Shown here one piece after another: positions 7,401 through 15,072 of a stretch of 26,769 bases of DNA. The position numbers were made by a program, and so were the translations under genes. How positions within the stretch are numbered: the first letter of the stretch is position 1; every line of letters starts with the position of its first letter. A model generated the notes under the pieces. That model did no database searches. It was not told the origin of the DNA and worked only from the letters and a program-made list of their open reading frames with translations. This DNA is from Pseudomonadota bacterium (lineage in GTDB: Bacteria; Pseudomonadota; Gammaproteobacteria; Xanthomonadales; Xanthomonadaceae), in NCBI GenBank assembly GCA_023392975.1, contig JAEWNA010000067.1:1-26769 (forward strand), written 5' to 3'.

Positions 7401-8126
7401 TCAGCGCAGGCGCAGCCGGCCCTGGTTGCCCATCGACGGCTGCCACGCCAGCAGCCAGATCTCGGTCACCGGATCGTCCGCCGGCGTGGCGTCGGGCCAG
7501 TGGCCGATGAAGCGGCTCTTCACGCCGGGCGTGGTGTCGAAGTCGAGCGTGTAGGGCTGCGACTTGCCGGAGCGGGTGTGGACCACCAGCTGCACCGTGA
7601 AGGCGTCGCTCGGCCAGAACCACGTTGGCGCCGCTTCGATCGGACAGCCGCACATCATCGTCACCATCGCGCTGCAGGCGATGCGGCCGTCCGCGATCGT
7701 CAGCGTGGCGTCGCTCAGGCACAGGCCCGGGATCTCGACCACGATGCCCTGCGGGTCGCCGCCGGTGCCGATGTCGACCCCCGGCAGCAGCAGGACGTCG
7801 GCCTGCGCCTCGCGCGCCTGGTCGGGATGGCTGAGCGGGCCGCGCACGGTCACGCGTACGACGGTCGGGCGGTCGATGTCGACGGCGAGCGTCGCGCCGA
7901 CGGTCTGCGCGTCGGTGGCGTAGGGCTTCGCGCGGCTGACCGGCGCCATGATGTCGGCCGGGCCGGCGTCGCGGCCGGTGGTGTCGATCTGCGCTTCGGC
8001 CAGCACGCGATCGTGCGACAGGTCGCTGATCGCGACCCATGCGCTGATGCCGCGGGCATCGGCGGCGTCGGGACCGAGGAACTTGCCGCCGCGGGCGGCG
8101 GGACGGACGAGGACGGTGGTGCGCAT
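7401..8126 (-). CDS. Unrecognised beta-rich protein with a Cys/Met cluster
   Basis: This is a 241-residue protein. AAGGA lies 6-7 nt before the ATG at 8126 and sets the start. There is no signal peptide or membrane segment. The pattern of alternating hydrophobic residues (TVVRVTVRG, DVLLLPGV, IVVEIPGL, FTVQLVVHT) suggests one or two beta-sandwich domains. The most distinctive part is residues 151-161, CSAMVTMMCGC, with a further Cys at 136; this clusters three Cys and three Met and could bind a metal such as copper(I), though no known motif matches exactly. A conserved-looking aromatic stretch follows (TWFWPSDAF). I do not recognise the family. It is divergent from the beta-helix gene and upstream of apt on the same strand. 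Confidence 0.65.
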   Translation of the reverse strand: MRTTVLVRPAARGGKFLGPDAADARGISAWVAISDLSHDRVLAEAQIDTTGRDAGPADIMAPVSRAKPYATDAQTVGATLAVDIDRPTVVRVTVRGPLSHPDQAREAQADVLLLPGVDIGTGGDPQGIVVEIPGLCLSDATLTIADGRIACSAMVTMMCGCPIEAAPTWFWPSDAFTVQLVVHTRSGKSQPYTLDFDTTPGVKSRFIGHWPDATPADDPVTEIWLLAWQPSMGNQGRLRLR

Positions 8127-8221
8127 GGACGTTCCTTGTGGGCGGGACGGCAGGATAGCCGTGCAGCGTCGGCGCATCGTGCCGGTTGCCCCGCGTGGTT
8201 GCCCGGCGGCGGTTCGCGGCA

Positions 8222-8250
8222 TCGACCGGCCTCGCCGCTGGCGGTACGAT
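8222..8250 (+). promoter_or_regulatory. Candidate sigma-70 promoter of the beta-helix gene
   Basis: TCGACC (8222-8227) and TACGAT (8245-8250) are separated by 17 bp. Each matches the -35/-10 consensus at four of six positions. Transcription would start about 45 nt before the ATG at 8302. It is only a pattern match. Confidence 0.35.
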
Positions 8251-8301
8251 GCTGGCGGTGGACGAGGGGGCGTCCGCATCCGATCCCTTCCGGAGCATGC
8301 G

Positions 8302-9852
8302 ATGTCCCCCCACGTCTTTCCGCGCGGGTCCGCGCTGGTCGCCTGCCTGCTGTCCGCCGGCCTCGTCGCGCCCGCCGCCGAGGCGCGCACCTGGACCGTC
8401 GGTCCCAGTGGCCGCAACTACACCCAGCTGTCGACACTGTTCGACGCCAACGACATCGCGCCAGGCGACATCGTCGAGGTCGACGGCAACGCCACCTACA
8501 ACAGCGCCAAGATGGGCGAGGACGACGGCGGCGCGCCCGGCAATCCGGTGATCGTGCGCTGGAAACGCGTCGCCGGCGCCACCCGGCCGGTGCTGGCCGG
8601 CGGCATCCACACCTTCAAGTTCGAGCGCGCGGACCACGTGGTCTTCGAGGGCTTCGAAGTGCGCGGCGGCAGCAGCACCTGCGTGTTCAGCGAGGCCGAC
8701 GACATCGTCGTGCGCGACGCGGTCATCCACGCCTGCCCCGGGCAGGGCATCCTCGGTGCCGACCAGAATTCCGGCTCGTTCACGCTGGAATACAGCGAGC
8801 TGTACGACAGCGGCGCCGGCACCACCAGGCACACGATCTACATGCAGTCGGATGAAGTTGCGCATCCCGGCGCGACCTTCGTCATGCGCTGGAACTACGT
8901 CCACGGCGGCAACGGCGGCAACCTCCTGAAGGTGCGGCACGAACGTAGCCTGATCCACTCGAACTGGTTCGAAGGCGCGACCTACCAGGAACTGGAGTTG
9001 ATCGGCCCGGACTGCGAGACCCAGCAGGCCGGCTGGACCCGCGCGACGAAGCGCGAGGACAGCGAGCTGCTGAACAACGTGATCGTGCACACCTCGACCT
9101 GGCCGAACGCGATCCGTGCCGGCGGCGACCTCAACGGCGCCAGCGACGGCCGCGTGCGCATGGTCGGCAACACGATCCTGTTCGATCGTGCCGGCAGTGC
9201 GACCGCCGTCTACGTGCAGCTCGGGCTCGGCAGCCTGGAGATGCACGACAACGCGATCTTCCAGACCGGCGGCGCCGCGCCGGCGATCGTGCGCGAGAAC
9301 CTCACGCCGGACACGCCGTTCTGCGCGCCGTTCGTGACCACGCCGTGGAGCGGCGCGCGGCGCGTCGCCGGCAGCCGTAACTGGGTGCAGGCGACGGCGA
9401 CGTCGGTGCCGCCGGAGTGGACCGGCACCGTGACCGGTAGCGATCCGGGCTTCCGCGACATCGCCGTGCGCAACCTGCGTCCGTCCGCGACCAGCCCGCT
9501 GCGCAACGCCGGCGTGAACCTGCCGGCGACGCCCGCGGCGTTCCCGATGCCGTGGGCGCTTCCGCGCGTCACCTACGATCCGCCGCTGCGCGCGAAGCTC
9601 GCGATCGGCGACCAGCGCGTGCGCCTGCCGCAGGGCTACTTCACCGTCGACATCGGTGCGCTGGAGGAGGTCGACATCGACAGCCTGATCGGCCCGTTCC
9701 CGCTGCCGGGCGCCGCGCCGCGGGTGCCGCGGCCGGTGACGCCGATCGCGCCCGCCGCGACGCCGGCGACGCCATCTCCGCGACCGCGCGCCATCCCCGC
9801 GCGCGGGGACACATGCCTCGGCGGCGTGCGAGGCTGTAAAGTGCGCCGTTGA
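8302..9852 (+). CDS. Secreted right-handed parallel beta-helix protein
   Basis: This is a 516-residue protein. CGGAG lies 6 nt upstream of the ATG. Residues 1-28 are a signal peptide (cleavage after EA). The mature protein begins RTWTVGPSGRNYTQL, followed by DANDIAPGDIVEVDG, the usual entry to a pectate-lyase-like beta-helix of the chondroitinase-B/DUF1565 kind. Repeated coils follow (DHVVFEGFEVRGGSSTCVF, DDIVVRDAVIHAC, SLIHSNWFEGA, SELLNNVIVHTST, VRMVGNTILFD, LEMHDNAIFQT). Such proteins bind or cleave polysaccharides, but no catalytic Lys/Arg pair can be assigned from sequence alone. The last 60 residues form a Pro-rich tail ending with two Cys. The gene is followed after 56 nt by the second effector gene on the same strand. 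Confidence 0.8.
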   Translation: MSPHVFPRGSALVACLLSAGLVAPAAEARTWTVGPSGRNYTQLSTLFDANDIAPGDIVEVDGNATYNSAKMGEDDGGAPGNPVIVRWKRVAGATRPVLAGGIHTFKFERADHVVFEGFEVRGGSSTCVFSEADDIVVRDAVIHACPGQGILGADQNSGSFTLEYSELYDSGAGTTRHTIYMQSDEVAHPGATFVMRWNYVHGGNGGNLLKVRHERSLIHSNWFEGATYQELELIGPDCETQQAGWTRATKREDSELLNNVIVHTSTWPNAIRAGGDLNGASDGRVRMVGNTILFDRAGSATAVYVQLGLGSLEMHDNAIFQTGGAAPAIVRENLTPDTPFCAPFVTTPWSGARRVAGSRNWVQATATSVPPEWTGTVTGSDPGFRDIAVRNLRPSATSPLRNAGVNLPATPAAFPMPWALPRVTYDPPLRAKLAIGDQRVRLPQGYFTVDIGALEEVDIDSLIGPFPLPGAAPRVPRPVTPIAPAATPATPSPRPRAIPARGDTCLGGVRGCKVRR

Positions 9853-9908
9853 CGCGGACGGCCACGACCGGTGGCGCATCCGCAGGACATGCGCCAAGGA
9901 GAACGTCG

Positions 9909-11513
9909 ATGCCCCTCATGGAAAAAGAGCTGCTCAGCGGCGAAAAGGTGCAGATCGCCTACACCGACGAGACATTGCCGCCGACCCACGGCGACGCCTT
10001 CCAGAAGCAGTGGAATCCCGCCAGCGGCCGCGAGAGCCTGAGCTTCTACGATTCCACCGTCGAGTACATGCGCAACGAGTGGACGGAAGCAAACGCCCGC
10101 AGCGCGGAGGTGCAGCTCGACGGCAAGCACGTGCTGCTGTTCTTCGACGAGCGCACGCGCACCTGGAATTCGCCCGAGGCGCTGGACGTCGACCACAGGA
10201 CGCAGTGGCGCGAGCACCTGGGGAACCTGGAGGCCTGGAGCCGCGAGGACGCGATGCTGGCCTACAACGACGCCAGCAATCTCCGCACCGTTCCGGCCAC
10301 CTACAACCGCGCGCGCAACAGTGCCGACGCCATCCTCGACGATGCGACGAAGGGCGTCGATTCGAAGGAATGGAAGGACTGGGTCGACGGCAAGATGCGC
10401 TTCGACGTCGGCAAGGATTACCCGGCCTACGACCCGGACCTGCACGGCGTGGAGCGGTCGTCGCGGACCACGGACGTGGCGTGGACCGCGGGCGTCACCC
10501 GCGAGGGCCTGAAATTCGACGACCCCATCAAGACGACCTGGCTCGACCATGCGCTGAAGGAAGCGTATGCCGGCGAGGTGAAGGTGCCGGACCCCGACCA
10601 CCCGGACGACCGGTCGAAGGACCAGGCCGTGCAGCTGTTCCACTGTGCGGCGACCGGCCAGCTCGTCACCCGCGGCGGGCTGGACATCGACCACGAGATC
10701 CCGTTCACGGTCGCGCTGGAAAAGATGCTCGACACCAACCGCGAGGCCCGCGAGCTGGCGCAGACCAACGGCGACGAGCCGCCGCCGCCGATCTCGAAGG
10801 CGGACGTGATGGACCTCTACAACAATCCGGAGAACCTGCGGCTGATGTCGCGCAGCGCGAACAGCGCGCACGAGTGGGAACGCCAGGCCGACGGGCACTA
10901 CTACGACCCGGAACTGGTGGACGTGGCGTACGCCACGGCGGAGCCGACCGTCGTGGTCGACGACGACGAGGCCCCGGTGGTCTATGCGGACGACGCCCCG
11001 GCGAATCCGAAGAAGCGCGGCCGCGACGACGTGGACCCGCCGCTGGACGCGCAGGCCGTCGACGGCGATTCCAGCGAGCCCGTCACCAAGACCGCCAAGC
11101 GCGACGAAGGCGCTGACGTGGAGGTGAGCCCCCGCGACGCCGCGCTGCTCGCCATGCATCGGGACGATTTCAACCTGCTAGAGAAGGTGCGGGGCGAGGT
11201 CGCGAAGCTCGACCCCGCCCAGACCGGTCCGCTGTCGCTCGCCCAGCAGGAGAACCTCTCGATGGCGCTGGTCTACGGCGCCCGCAGCCAGCACATCGAC
11301 ATCGACCACGTGGCGTTCGACCCGCAGAGCCGGAGGCTGTTCGGCGTGCAGGGCCCGCTCGACAACGACACCGGCAAGACCTGGTTCCCGATGGACACCT
11401 TCAAGAACGTGCCGATGGATGTGACCGCCGGCCATGTCGCCGAGCAGCGCCAGCAGGCGGCGCAGGCCGTCGCGCCGGTGCAGCCGCAGCACACGCCCGC
11501 CCAGCACATGTGA
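9909..11513 (+). CDS. Second tandem-HNH nuclease with XVIPCD-like C-terminus, putative X-T4SS effector
   Basis: This 534-residue protein is a paralogue of 4708-6309. AAGGAG lies 7 nt before the ATG. Module 1 is LDVDH96, then SN124LR and YN133RAR. Module 2 is LDIDH262, then YNNPEN309LR and AN318SAH321 with the complete His-Asn-His set. A linker at about 340-405 is very acidic and contains a basic patch (PKKRGR, 367-372) not found in the paralogue. Residues about 415-534 match XVIPCD features: QHIDIDHVAFDPQSRRLFGVQG, then a Gln/Pro tail (AEQRQQAAQA). No signal peptide is present. It follows the beta-helix gene by 56 nt, and the thioredoxin-like gene starts 22 nt after its stop. The predicted role is a toxic nuclease delivered to other cells by a T4SS encoded elsewhere. 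Confidence 0.75.
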   Translation: MPLMEKELLSGEKVQIAYTDETLPPTHGDAFQKQWNPASGRESLSFYDSTVEYMRNEWTEANARSAEVQLDGKHVLLFFDERTRTWNSPEALDVDHRTQWREHLGNLEAWSREDAMLAYNDASNLRTVPATYNRARNSADAILDDATKGVDSKEWKDWVDGKMRFDVGKDYPAYDPDLHGVERSSRTTDVAWTAGVTREGLKFDDPIKTTWLDHALKEAYAGEVKVPDPDHPDDRSKDQAVQLFHCAATGQLVTRGGLDIDHEIPFTVALEKMLDTNREARELAQTNGDEPPPPISKADVMDLYNNPENLRLMSRSANSAHEWERQADGHYYDPELVDVAYATAEPTVVVDDDEAPVVYADDAPANPKKRGRDDVDPPLDAQAVDGDSSEPVTKTAKRDEGADVEVSPRDAALLAMHRDDFNLLEKVRGEVAKLDPAQTGPLSLAQQENLSMALVYGARSQHIDIDHVAFDPQSRRLFGVQGPLDNDTGKTWFPMDTFKNVPMDVTAGHVAEQRQQAAQAVAPVQPQHTPAQHM

Positions 11514-11535
11514 CCGCAGGCCCCGGAGCGCCGCC

Positions 11536-11856
11536 ATGCCCTACACCGCCGAACACGCCGCCTCCGAACCGGCCCGCGCCGACGTCGACGCCCTGCCGGG
11601 CCTCACCGTGCTCGAATTCGGCACCGCCTGGTGCCCGCACTGCATCGGCGCGCAGCCGCTGCTGCGCGCGGCGCTGGCCGCGCACGACGACGTGCGGCAC
11701 CTGAAGATCGAGGACGGCCCCGGCCGTCCGCTCGGCCGCAGCTATCGCATCAAGCTGTGGCCGAGCGTGCTGCTGCTCCGCGACGGGGTCGAGGTCGCGC
11801 GCGTCGTGCGCCCGACCGCACGCGAGGACGTGGAGGCGCTGTTCGCGCAGGCGTGA
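11536..11856 (+). CDS. Thioredoxin-like protein with CPHC active site
   Basis: This 106-residue protein has the thioredoxin fold: LTVLEFGTAWCPHC (C33-P-H-C36) and the cis-proline in KLWPSVLLL (P76). CPHC is the DsbA-type dipeptide, which makes the disulfide more oxidising than CGPC, but with no signal peptide the protein should be cytoplasmic. CCGGAGC lies just upstream of the ATG at 11536. The open frame runs further upstream, overlapping the effector gene, but that part is not protein-like. It starts only 22 nt after the second effector gene, so cotranscription is likely. Whether it has any role for the effector (folding or protection) is unknown; it is more probably an ordinary small thioredoxin-family protein. 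Confidence 0.85.
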   Translation: MPYTAEHAASEPARADVDALPGLTVLEFGTAWCPHCIGAQPLLRAALAAHDDVRHLKIEDGPGRPLGRSYRIKLWPSVLLLRDGVEVARVVRPTAREDVEALFAQA

Positions 11857-11994
11857 CGCCGCGCACGGCGCGAGGATGTCGGGAAGACGACGGGCGCGCT
11901 GCGCGTTCGTGAAGGTTGTGTTCGATTCAGTCGGAGGAAGGCGCGGCGGATTCAGCTTGCCCCGCGCGAACCCGCATGCCTGCGTGCCCTGTGC

Positions 11995-12046
11995 GGATGC
12001 GCTAGCGCATCCCCGCGGGCGAGTGGTTAAGCCCGCGTTCGCGGGC
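11995..12046. repeat. Palindrome and three mutually complementary hairpin arms
   Basis: An 18-bp perfect palindrome, GGATGCGCTAGCGCATCC (11995-12012), is followed directly by CGCGGGC (12014-12020), GCCCGCG (12031-12037) and CGCGGGC (12040-12046). The middle arm can pair with either flanking arm, giving two exclusive hairpins. This is the main content of the 301-nt gap 11857-12157 between the thioredoxin-like and EF-hand genes; the rest of the gap shows nothing I can name. It could be a REP-like element or a leader structure of the EF-hand gene. Confidence 0.5.
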
Positions 12047-12157
12047 GCGCAGCCGTAGCGGAAACGGTTCATCGCGGCCTGCGCAGGCTCGACCTCGACC
12101 GGCGCCCTCCCACACCCCGCCGGTCCCCATTTCCACTTTCCCCCGGAGAATCCCCCG

Positions 12158-12520
12158 ATGAAGCAGAAACTCGACATGCGGGCGCCGTTGCTGCTCGCGC
12201 TGGCGTCCGCCTTCGCCGCACCGACCTTCGCGCAGAGCACCGACGCGGCGCAGGACCAGCAGGACGCGCCGCCGCCGATGGCGCAGCCGTCCACGCCGCA
12301 GCCCGCCGCCGATGCCTCCTCGAAGGCCCTGCGCTGGTCCGACCTCGACACCAACAAGGACGGCAAGCTCAGCAAGGCCGAAGCCAAGCCGGTGCAGTCG
12401 CTCAGCGCCGTGTTCGACCAGGCCGACGCCAACGCCGACGGCGCGCTGACCGGCGACGAATACAAGGCCTACCTCGCCTCGAACGGCAGCGGCGACGCCG
12501 CGACGCCCGCGAAGCACTGA
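12158..12520 (+). CDS. Exported EF-hand calcium-binding protein
   Basis: This is a 120-residue protein with CCGGAGAA upstream of the ATG. Residues 1-26 are a signal peptide (LLLALASAFAAPTFA, cleavage after AQ or AFA). A Gln/Pro/Ala linker (27-55) leads to two canonical EF-hand loops: D64-T-N-K-D-G-K-L-S-K-A-E75 and D90-A-N-A-D-G-A-L-T-G-D-E101. Both have the acidic ligands at positions 1, 3, 5 and 12 and the Gly at 6, so a functional Ca2+-binding pair is likely. It is a periplasmic or secreted protein. Similar small EF-hand proteins are common in xanthomonads, and their roles are mostly undefined. A complementary-arm structure lies 110-160 nt upstream. Confidence 0.85.
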   Translation: MKQKLDMRAPLLLALASAFAAPTFAQSTDAAQDQQDAPPPMAQPSTPQPAADASSKALRWSDLDTNKDGKLSKAEAKPVQSLSAVFDQADANADGALTGDEYKAYLASNGSGDAATPAKH

Positions 12521-12622
12521 CGGCCCGCGCGCCGGAACAGAAGCGCGCCGCAGAAGCGCGCACCCCCACGCCCGGCGGACGTAGCGCGTGCCGCCTCCGC
12601 GACACCGGATGTCGCGTTCGAC

Positions 12623-12640
12623 GTCCCGCCGCTGCGGGAC
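12623..12640. terminator. Possible bidirectional hairpin between convergent genes
   Basis: GTCCCGC (12623-12629) and GCGGGAC (12634-12640) pair perfectly around CGCT. It lies in the 197-nt gap between the convergent EF-hand and SGNH-hydrolase genes. There is no T-tract, so if it ends transcription it does so inefficiently or with help from Rho. A further GGCGCC inverted pair at 12653-12670 is next to it. Confidence 0.35.
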
Positions 12641-12717
12641 ACGCATCGCGGCGGCGCCATGGACGGCGCCCCGCGGCTGCGGAAACGGCGTCGCGCTTCC
12701 GCCAGGCAGCCCGTCGC

Positions 12718-13632
12718 TCAGGCAAACGCGCCGCGTTTCGCCACCGGCATACGGTCGCGGATGTGCGCGTTCAGCGCCTTCGCGAGCAGGGCGAAGCCCG
12801 CCTCGGTCGGATGGATCTCGTCGTACCAGCGCTGCGGATCGTCGATCCCGGGCTCGGCGGCGAAATCGACGAAGCTGAAGAAATCGCCGAACGCGTCCGC
12901 CGCCGCCAGCGGCCGGAGCACGCGGTCCCGGAAGCCCTGCTGCAGCAGCAGGTCGGCGAAGCGCTTGCCCTCGACCACGTCCTTCAGCACGAATCGCATC
13001 GGCTTCCACAGCCACGGCCCGATGTCGCCCTTGAGCCAGGCGATCAGGCCGATGTTCTGCACGGTGAGGTCGCCCTTCGCGCCGATCTTCGTCAGCGGCG
13101 CATAGCCGTGGCCGAACACGCGGAACGCGGGACGCCGCGGCCTCACCCGTTTGTCGAGCGCTTCCAGCAGCGCGGCGTAGCGGCCGCGGATCACGTCGAA
13201 GCCGCCGGAGTCGAGCAGGATCCCGAACGCGGTGTCGGCGTCGATCTTCGCGCGATTGCGCGGGGGCGCCCAGTCCGCGAACACCTTCGCCAGCCGTTCG
13301 GACAACTGGTCGTTGCCGCCGGCGCTCAGGCAGACGCCATCGAACGGCCAGGCGCGCACGCGATCTGCGATCTCGGCGATCCGGCTCCCGGTGAACAGCT
13401 CGCTGGCGGTGGCGCCGGGCTTGCCGATCAGCATCGCCATGCCGTCGATGCCGAGGATGCTCTGGCGCGCGAGGTTGAGGTACAGCGGCGTGCTGAACCA
13501 GGAATCGCCCCAGTACAGCAGCGACGGGCGGGTCTCGAGGAAGGCGTCGACGCGCTTGCGCTGCAGGCTGCTCGGCGCGCCCATCAGCGTGCGCCAGGTC
13601 TCCCAGCGGGTCGTCCAGTTCATCTGGTCCAT
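12718..13632 (-). CDS. SGNH/GDSL-type hydrolase
   Basis: This is a 304-residue protein. All family blocks are present: YWGDSWF (Ser44 nucleophile in the G-D-S block), the oxyanion Asn107 in AGGND, and the catalytic D271/H274 pair in WYDEIHPTEAGF. It is predicted to hydrolyse an ester such as a lipid, an acylated sugar or a similar substrate; specificity cannot be read from the sequence. There is no signal peptide. I chose the ATG at 13632 because GGAG lies 8 nt upstream; an in-frame GTG at 13647 has no such site. It is the last gene of a five-gene leftward run, 85 nt downstream of trmL. Compared with simple GDSL esterases it is longer, with an insert at about 110-170. Confidence 0.8.
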   Translation of the reverse strand: MDQMNWTTRWETWRTLMGAPSSLQRKRVDAFLETRPSLLYWGDSWFSTPLYLNLARQSILGIDGMAMLIGKPGATASELFTGSRIAEIADRVRAWPFDGVCLSAGGNDQLSERLAKVFADWAPPRNRAKIDADTAFGILLDSGGFDVIRGRYAALLEALDKRVRPRRPAFRVFGHGYAPLTKIGAKGDLTVQNIGLIAWLKGDIGPWLWKPMRFVLKDVVEGKRFADLLLQQGFRDRVLRPLAAADAFGDFFSFVDFAAEPGIDDPQRWYDEIHPTEAGFALLAKALNAHIRDRMPVAKRGAFA

Positions 13633-13717
13633 GCGGTTCTCCTGCACCGGGGCTTGCCAGCGAGAACGTCGTTCGCGGCGCCCGCCGGCCCGGCGCGCCC
13701 GTGGCGTGCGCCGGCGT

Positions 13718-14182
13718 TCAGCCCGCGCCGGCGAACCCCTGCTGGCGCCAGGCCTCGAACACCGTCACCGCGACCGCGTTCGACAGGTTGAGGCTGCGGT
13801 TGTGCGGCCGCATCGGCAGTCGCAGGCGATGCGCATCGGGCACGCCGGCGAGCACCTCGTCGGGCAGCCCGCGGGTCTCCGGGCCGAACAGGAACGCATC
13901 GCCCGGCGCGAACGCCACCGTGTCGAAGCGCACCGCGCTGCGGGTGCTCAGCGCGAACAGCCGCGGCGGCTGCAGCGCGGCGATGGCCGCGGCCAGCGTG
14001 TCGTGGACGCGCAGGTCCGCGTACTCGTGGTAGTCCAGCCCGGCGCGACGCAGCTGCGCGTCCTCCAGGGTGAACCCGAGCGGCCGGATCAGGTGCAGCC
14101 GCGCGCCGGTGTTGGCGCACAGGCGGATCACGTTCCCGGTGTTGGGCGGGATCTCGGGCTGGTAGAGCAGGACGTCGAACAT
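13718..14182 (-). CDS. trmL: tRNA (cytidine/uridine-2'-O-)-methyltransferase TrmL
   Basis: This 154-residue SPOUT-class enzyme methylates the ribose of the wobble nucleotide (position 34) in tRNA-Leu isoacceptors using S-adenosylmethionine. The N-terminus (LYQPEIPPNTGNVIRLCANTG) is the family signature. The knotted SAM-binding motifs are GPETRGLP (100-107) and MRPHNRSLNLSNAVAV (124-139). The size matches E. coli TrmL (157 residues), and the protein is expected to be a homodimer. The start has no good ribosome-binding site, but it is fixed by conservation. It lies in a leftward gene run, upstream of the SGNH hydrolase and 61 nt downstream of an exported hypothetical protein. Confidence 0.93.
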   Translation of the reverse strand: MFDVLLYQPEIPPNTGNVIRLCANTGARLHLIRPLGFTLEDAQLRRAGLDYHEYADLRVHDTLAAAIAALQPPRLFALSTRSAVRFDTVAFAPGDAFLFGPETRGLPDEVLAGVPDAHRLRLPMRPHNRSLNLSNAVAVTVFEAWRQQGFAGAG

Positions 14183-14243
14183 CCGCGCATTGTGCCGCGG
14201 ATGGCCGGCCGGGTCGCATCGCCGGGCGCCGGCGGCACCGCGC

Positions 14244-15032
14244 TCAGCGCCCGAGCGCGCAGGCGGCGAGCAGCAGCGTCGCCAGCCGTCGCCACAGCGC
14301 GTCGTCGTCGACCGTGCGCGGCGCCTGCGCGAACTCGATCCGCGCCTCGATCTGCCTGCCGCGGGCATCGCGGATGTTGGTCGGCCCGACGTAGCGCCGC
14401 AGCCGACGGTCGCGCGGGTCGTAGTCCACGGCGATGGCCGGCGCGACCAGGCCGACGAGTCCGCCGGCCTTCAGTTCGAAGCGGCGCAGCGTCGGGGTGG
14501 CGTCGCCGGCATCGCGGACCTTGAAGGACAGGCTGCGGCCCAGCGCCGGGATCGCGAACGCCAGCGCCTGCGTCCGTCCCGGCGCGAGCGCCGTCCAGCG
14601 CTGGCGGATGAACTCGTCGAAGCCGGCGTCGGCGACCAGCGTGGCGTCCGGGGTTTCGAGCGGTCGCGCCGCCGCGTCGTCGTGCCAGACCCGCGTTTGT
14701 CCGTTCTCGCGACGCAGGCCTTCGCGGTAGCCGCGCGCATCCACCAGCGCGAAGTCGGGGGCGAGGGTCGACGCGCGGTAGTCGACGCGCTTGCGGGCGA
14801 AGGCGGTGCCGTCGGGGCAGCGGTAGAGCACCAGCCGCTCCAGCGGCCGGTCGCCGTCGCGGCGGAGCAGGTGCTGTTCGCGGTAGAGCAGCCGGCCGTC
14901 GTCGCGGGCATGCGCGTCGCCGACCGTTTCGAGCACGGCCGCGCGGCTGGCCGGGGCGAGCGCGAGCAGCGTCGCGACCAGGACGAGGGCCGGCGCGGTG
15001 GCCGGCGGACGGCAGCAGGACGGGATGCGCAT
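14244..15032 (-). CDS. Exported conserved hypothetical protein
   Basis: This is a 262-residue protein. Residues 1-31 look like a signal peptide (ALVLVATLLALAPASRA). The mature region is rich in short beta-strands (LVLYRCPDGTAFARKRVDYR, LSFKVRDAGDATPTLRRFELKAGG, AIAVDYDPRDRRLRRYVG), with a conserved-looking VGPTNIRDARG near the C-terminus. It is probably a periplasmic beta-rich protein. I recognise similar hypothetical proteins in Xanthomonadaceae but no function. The protein ends in a hydrophobic ALWRRLATLLLAACALG stretch that might be membrane associated. It sits between the small lipoprotein gene (40-nt gap) and trmL (61-nt gap), all on the same strand. Confidence 0.7.
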   Translation of the reverse strand: MRIPSCCRPPATAPALVLVATLLALAPASRAAVLETVGDAHARDDGRLLYREQHLLRRDGDRPLERLVLYRCPDGTAFARKRVDYRASTLAPDFALVDARGYREGLRRENGQTRVWHDDAAARPLETPDATLVADAGFDEFIRQRWTALAPGRTQALAFAIPALGRSLSFKVRDAGDATPTLRRFELKAGGLVGLVAPAIAVDYDPRDRRLRRYVGPTNIRDARGRQIEARIEFAQAPRTVDDDALWRRLATLLLAACALGR

Positions 15033-15072
15033 GCCGGACGATACGGTCGCCCGGCGCCGGCGGATGCGCGGG

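Noticed and set aside
6916..9897. Minus-strand open frame of about 990 codons spanning apt to the beta-helix gene
   Set aside because: It overlaps apt, the 7401-8126 gene and the beta-helix gene in the wrong frames and has no coherent domain.
11536..11856. Thioredoxin-like protein as immunity for the second effector
   Set aside because: It has an intact CPHC redox site and a normal thioredoxin fold. Closeness alone is not enough to call it immunity.
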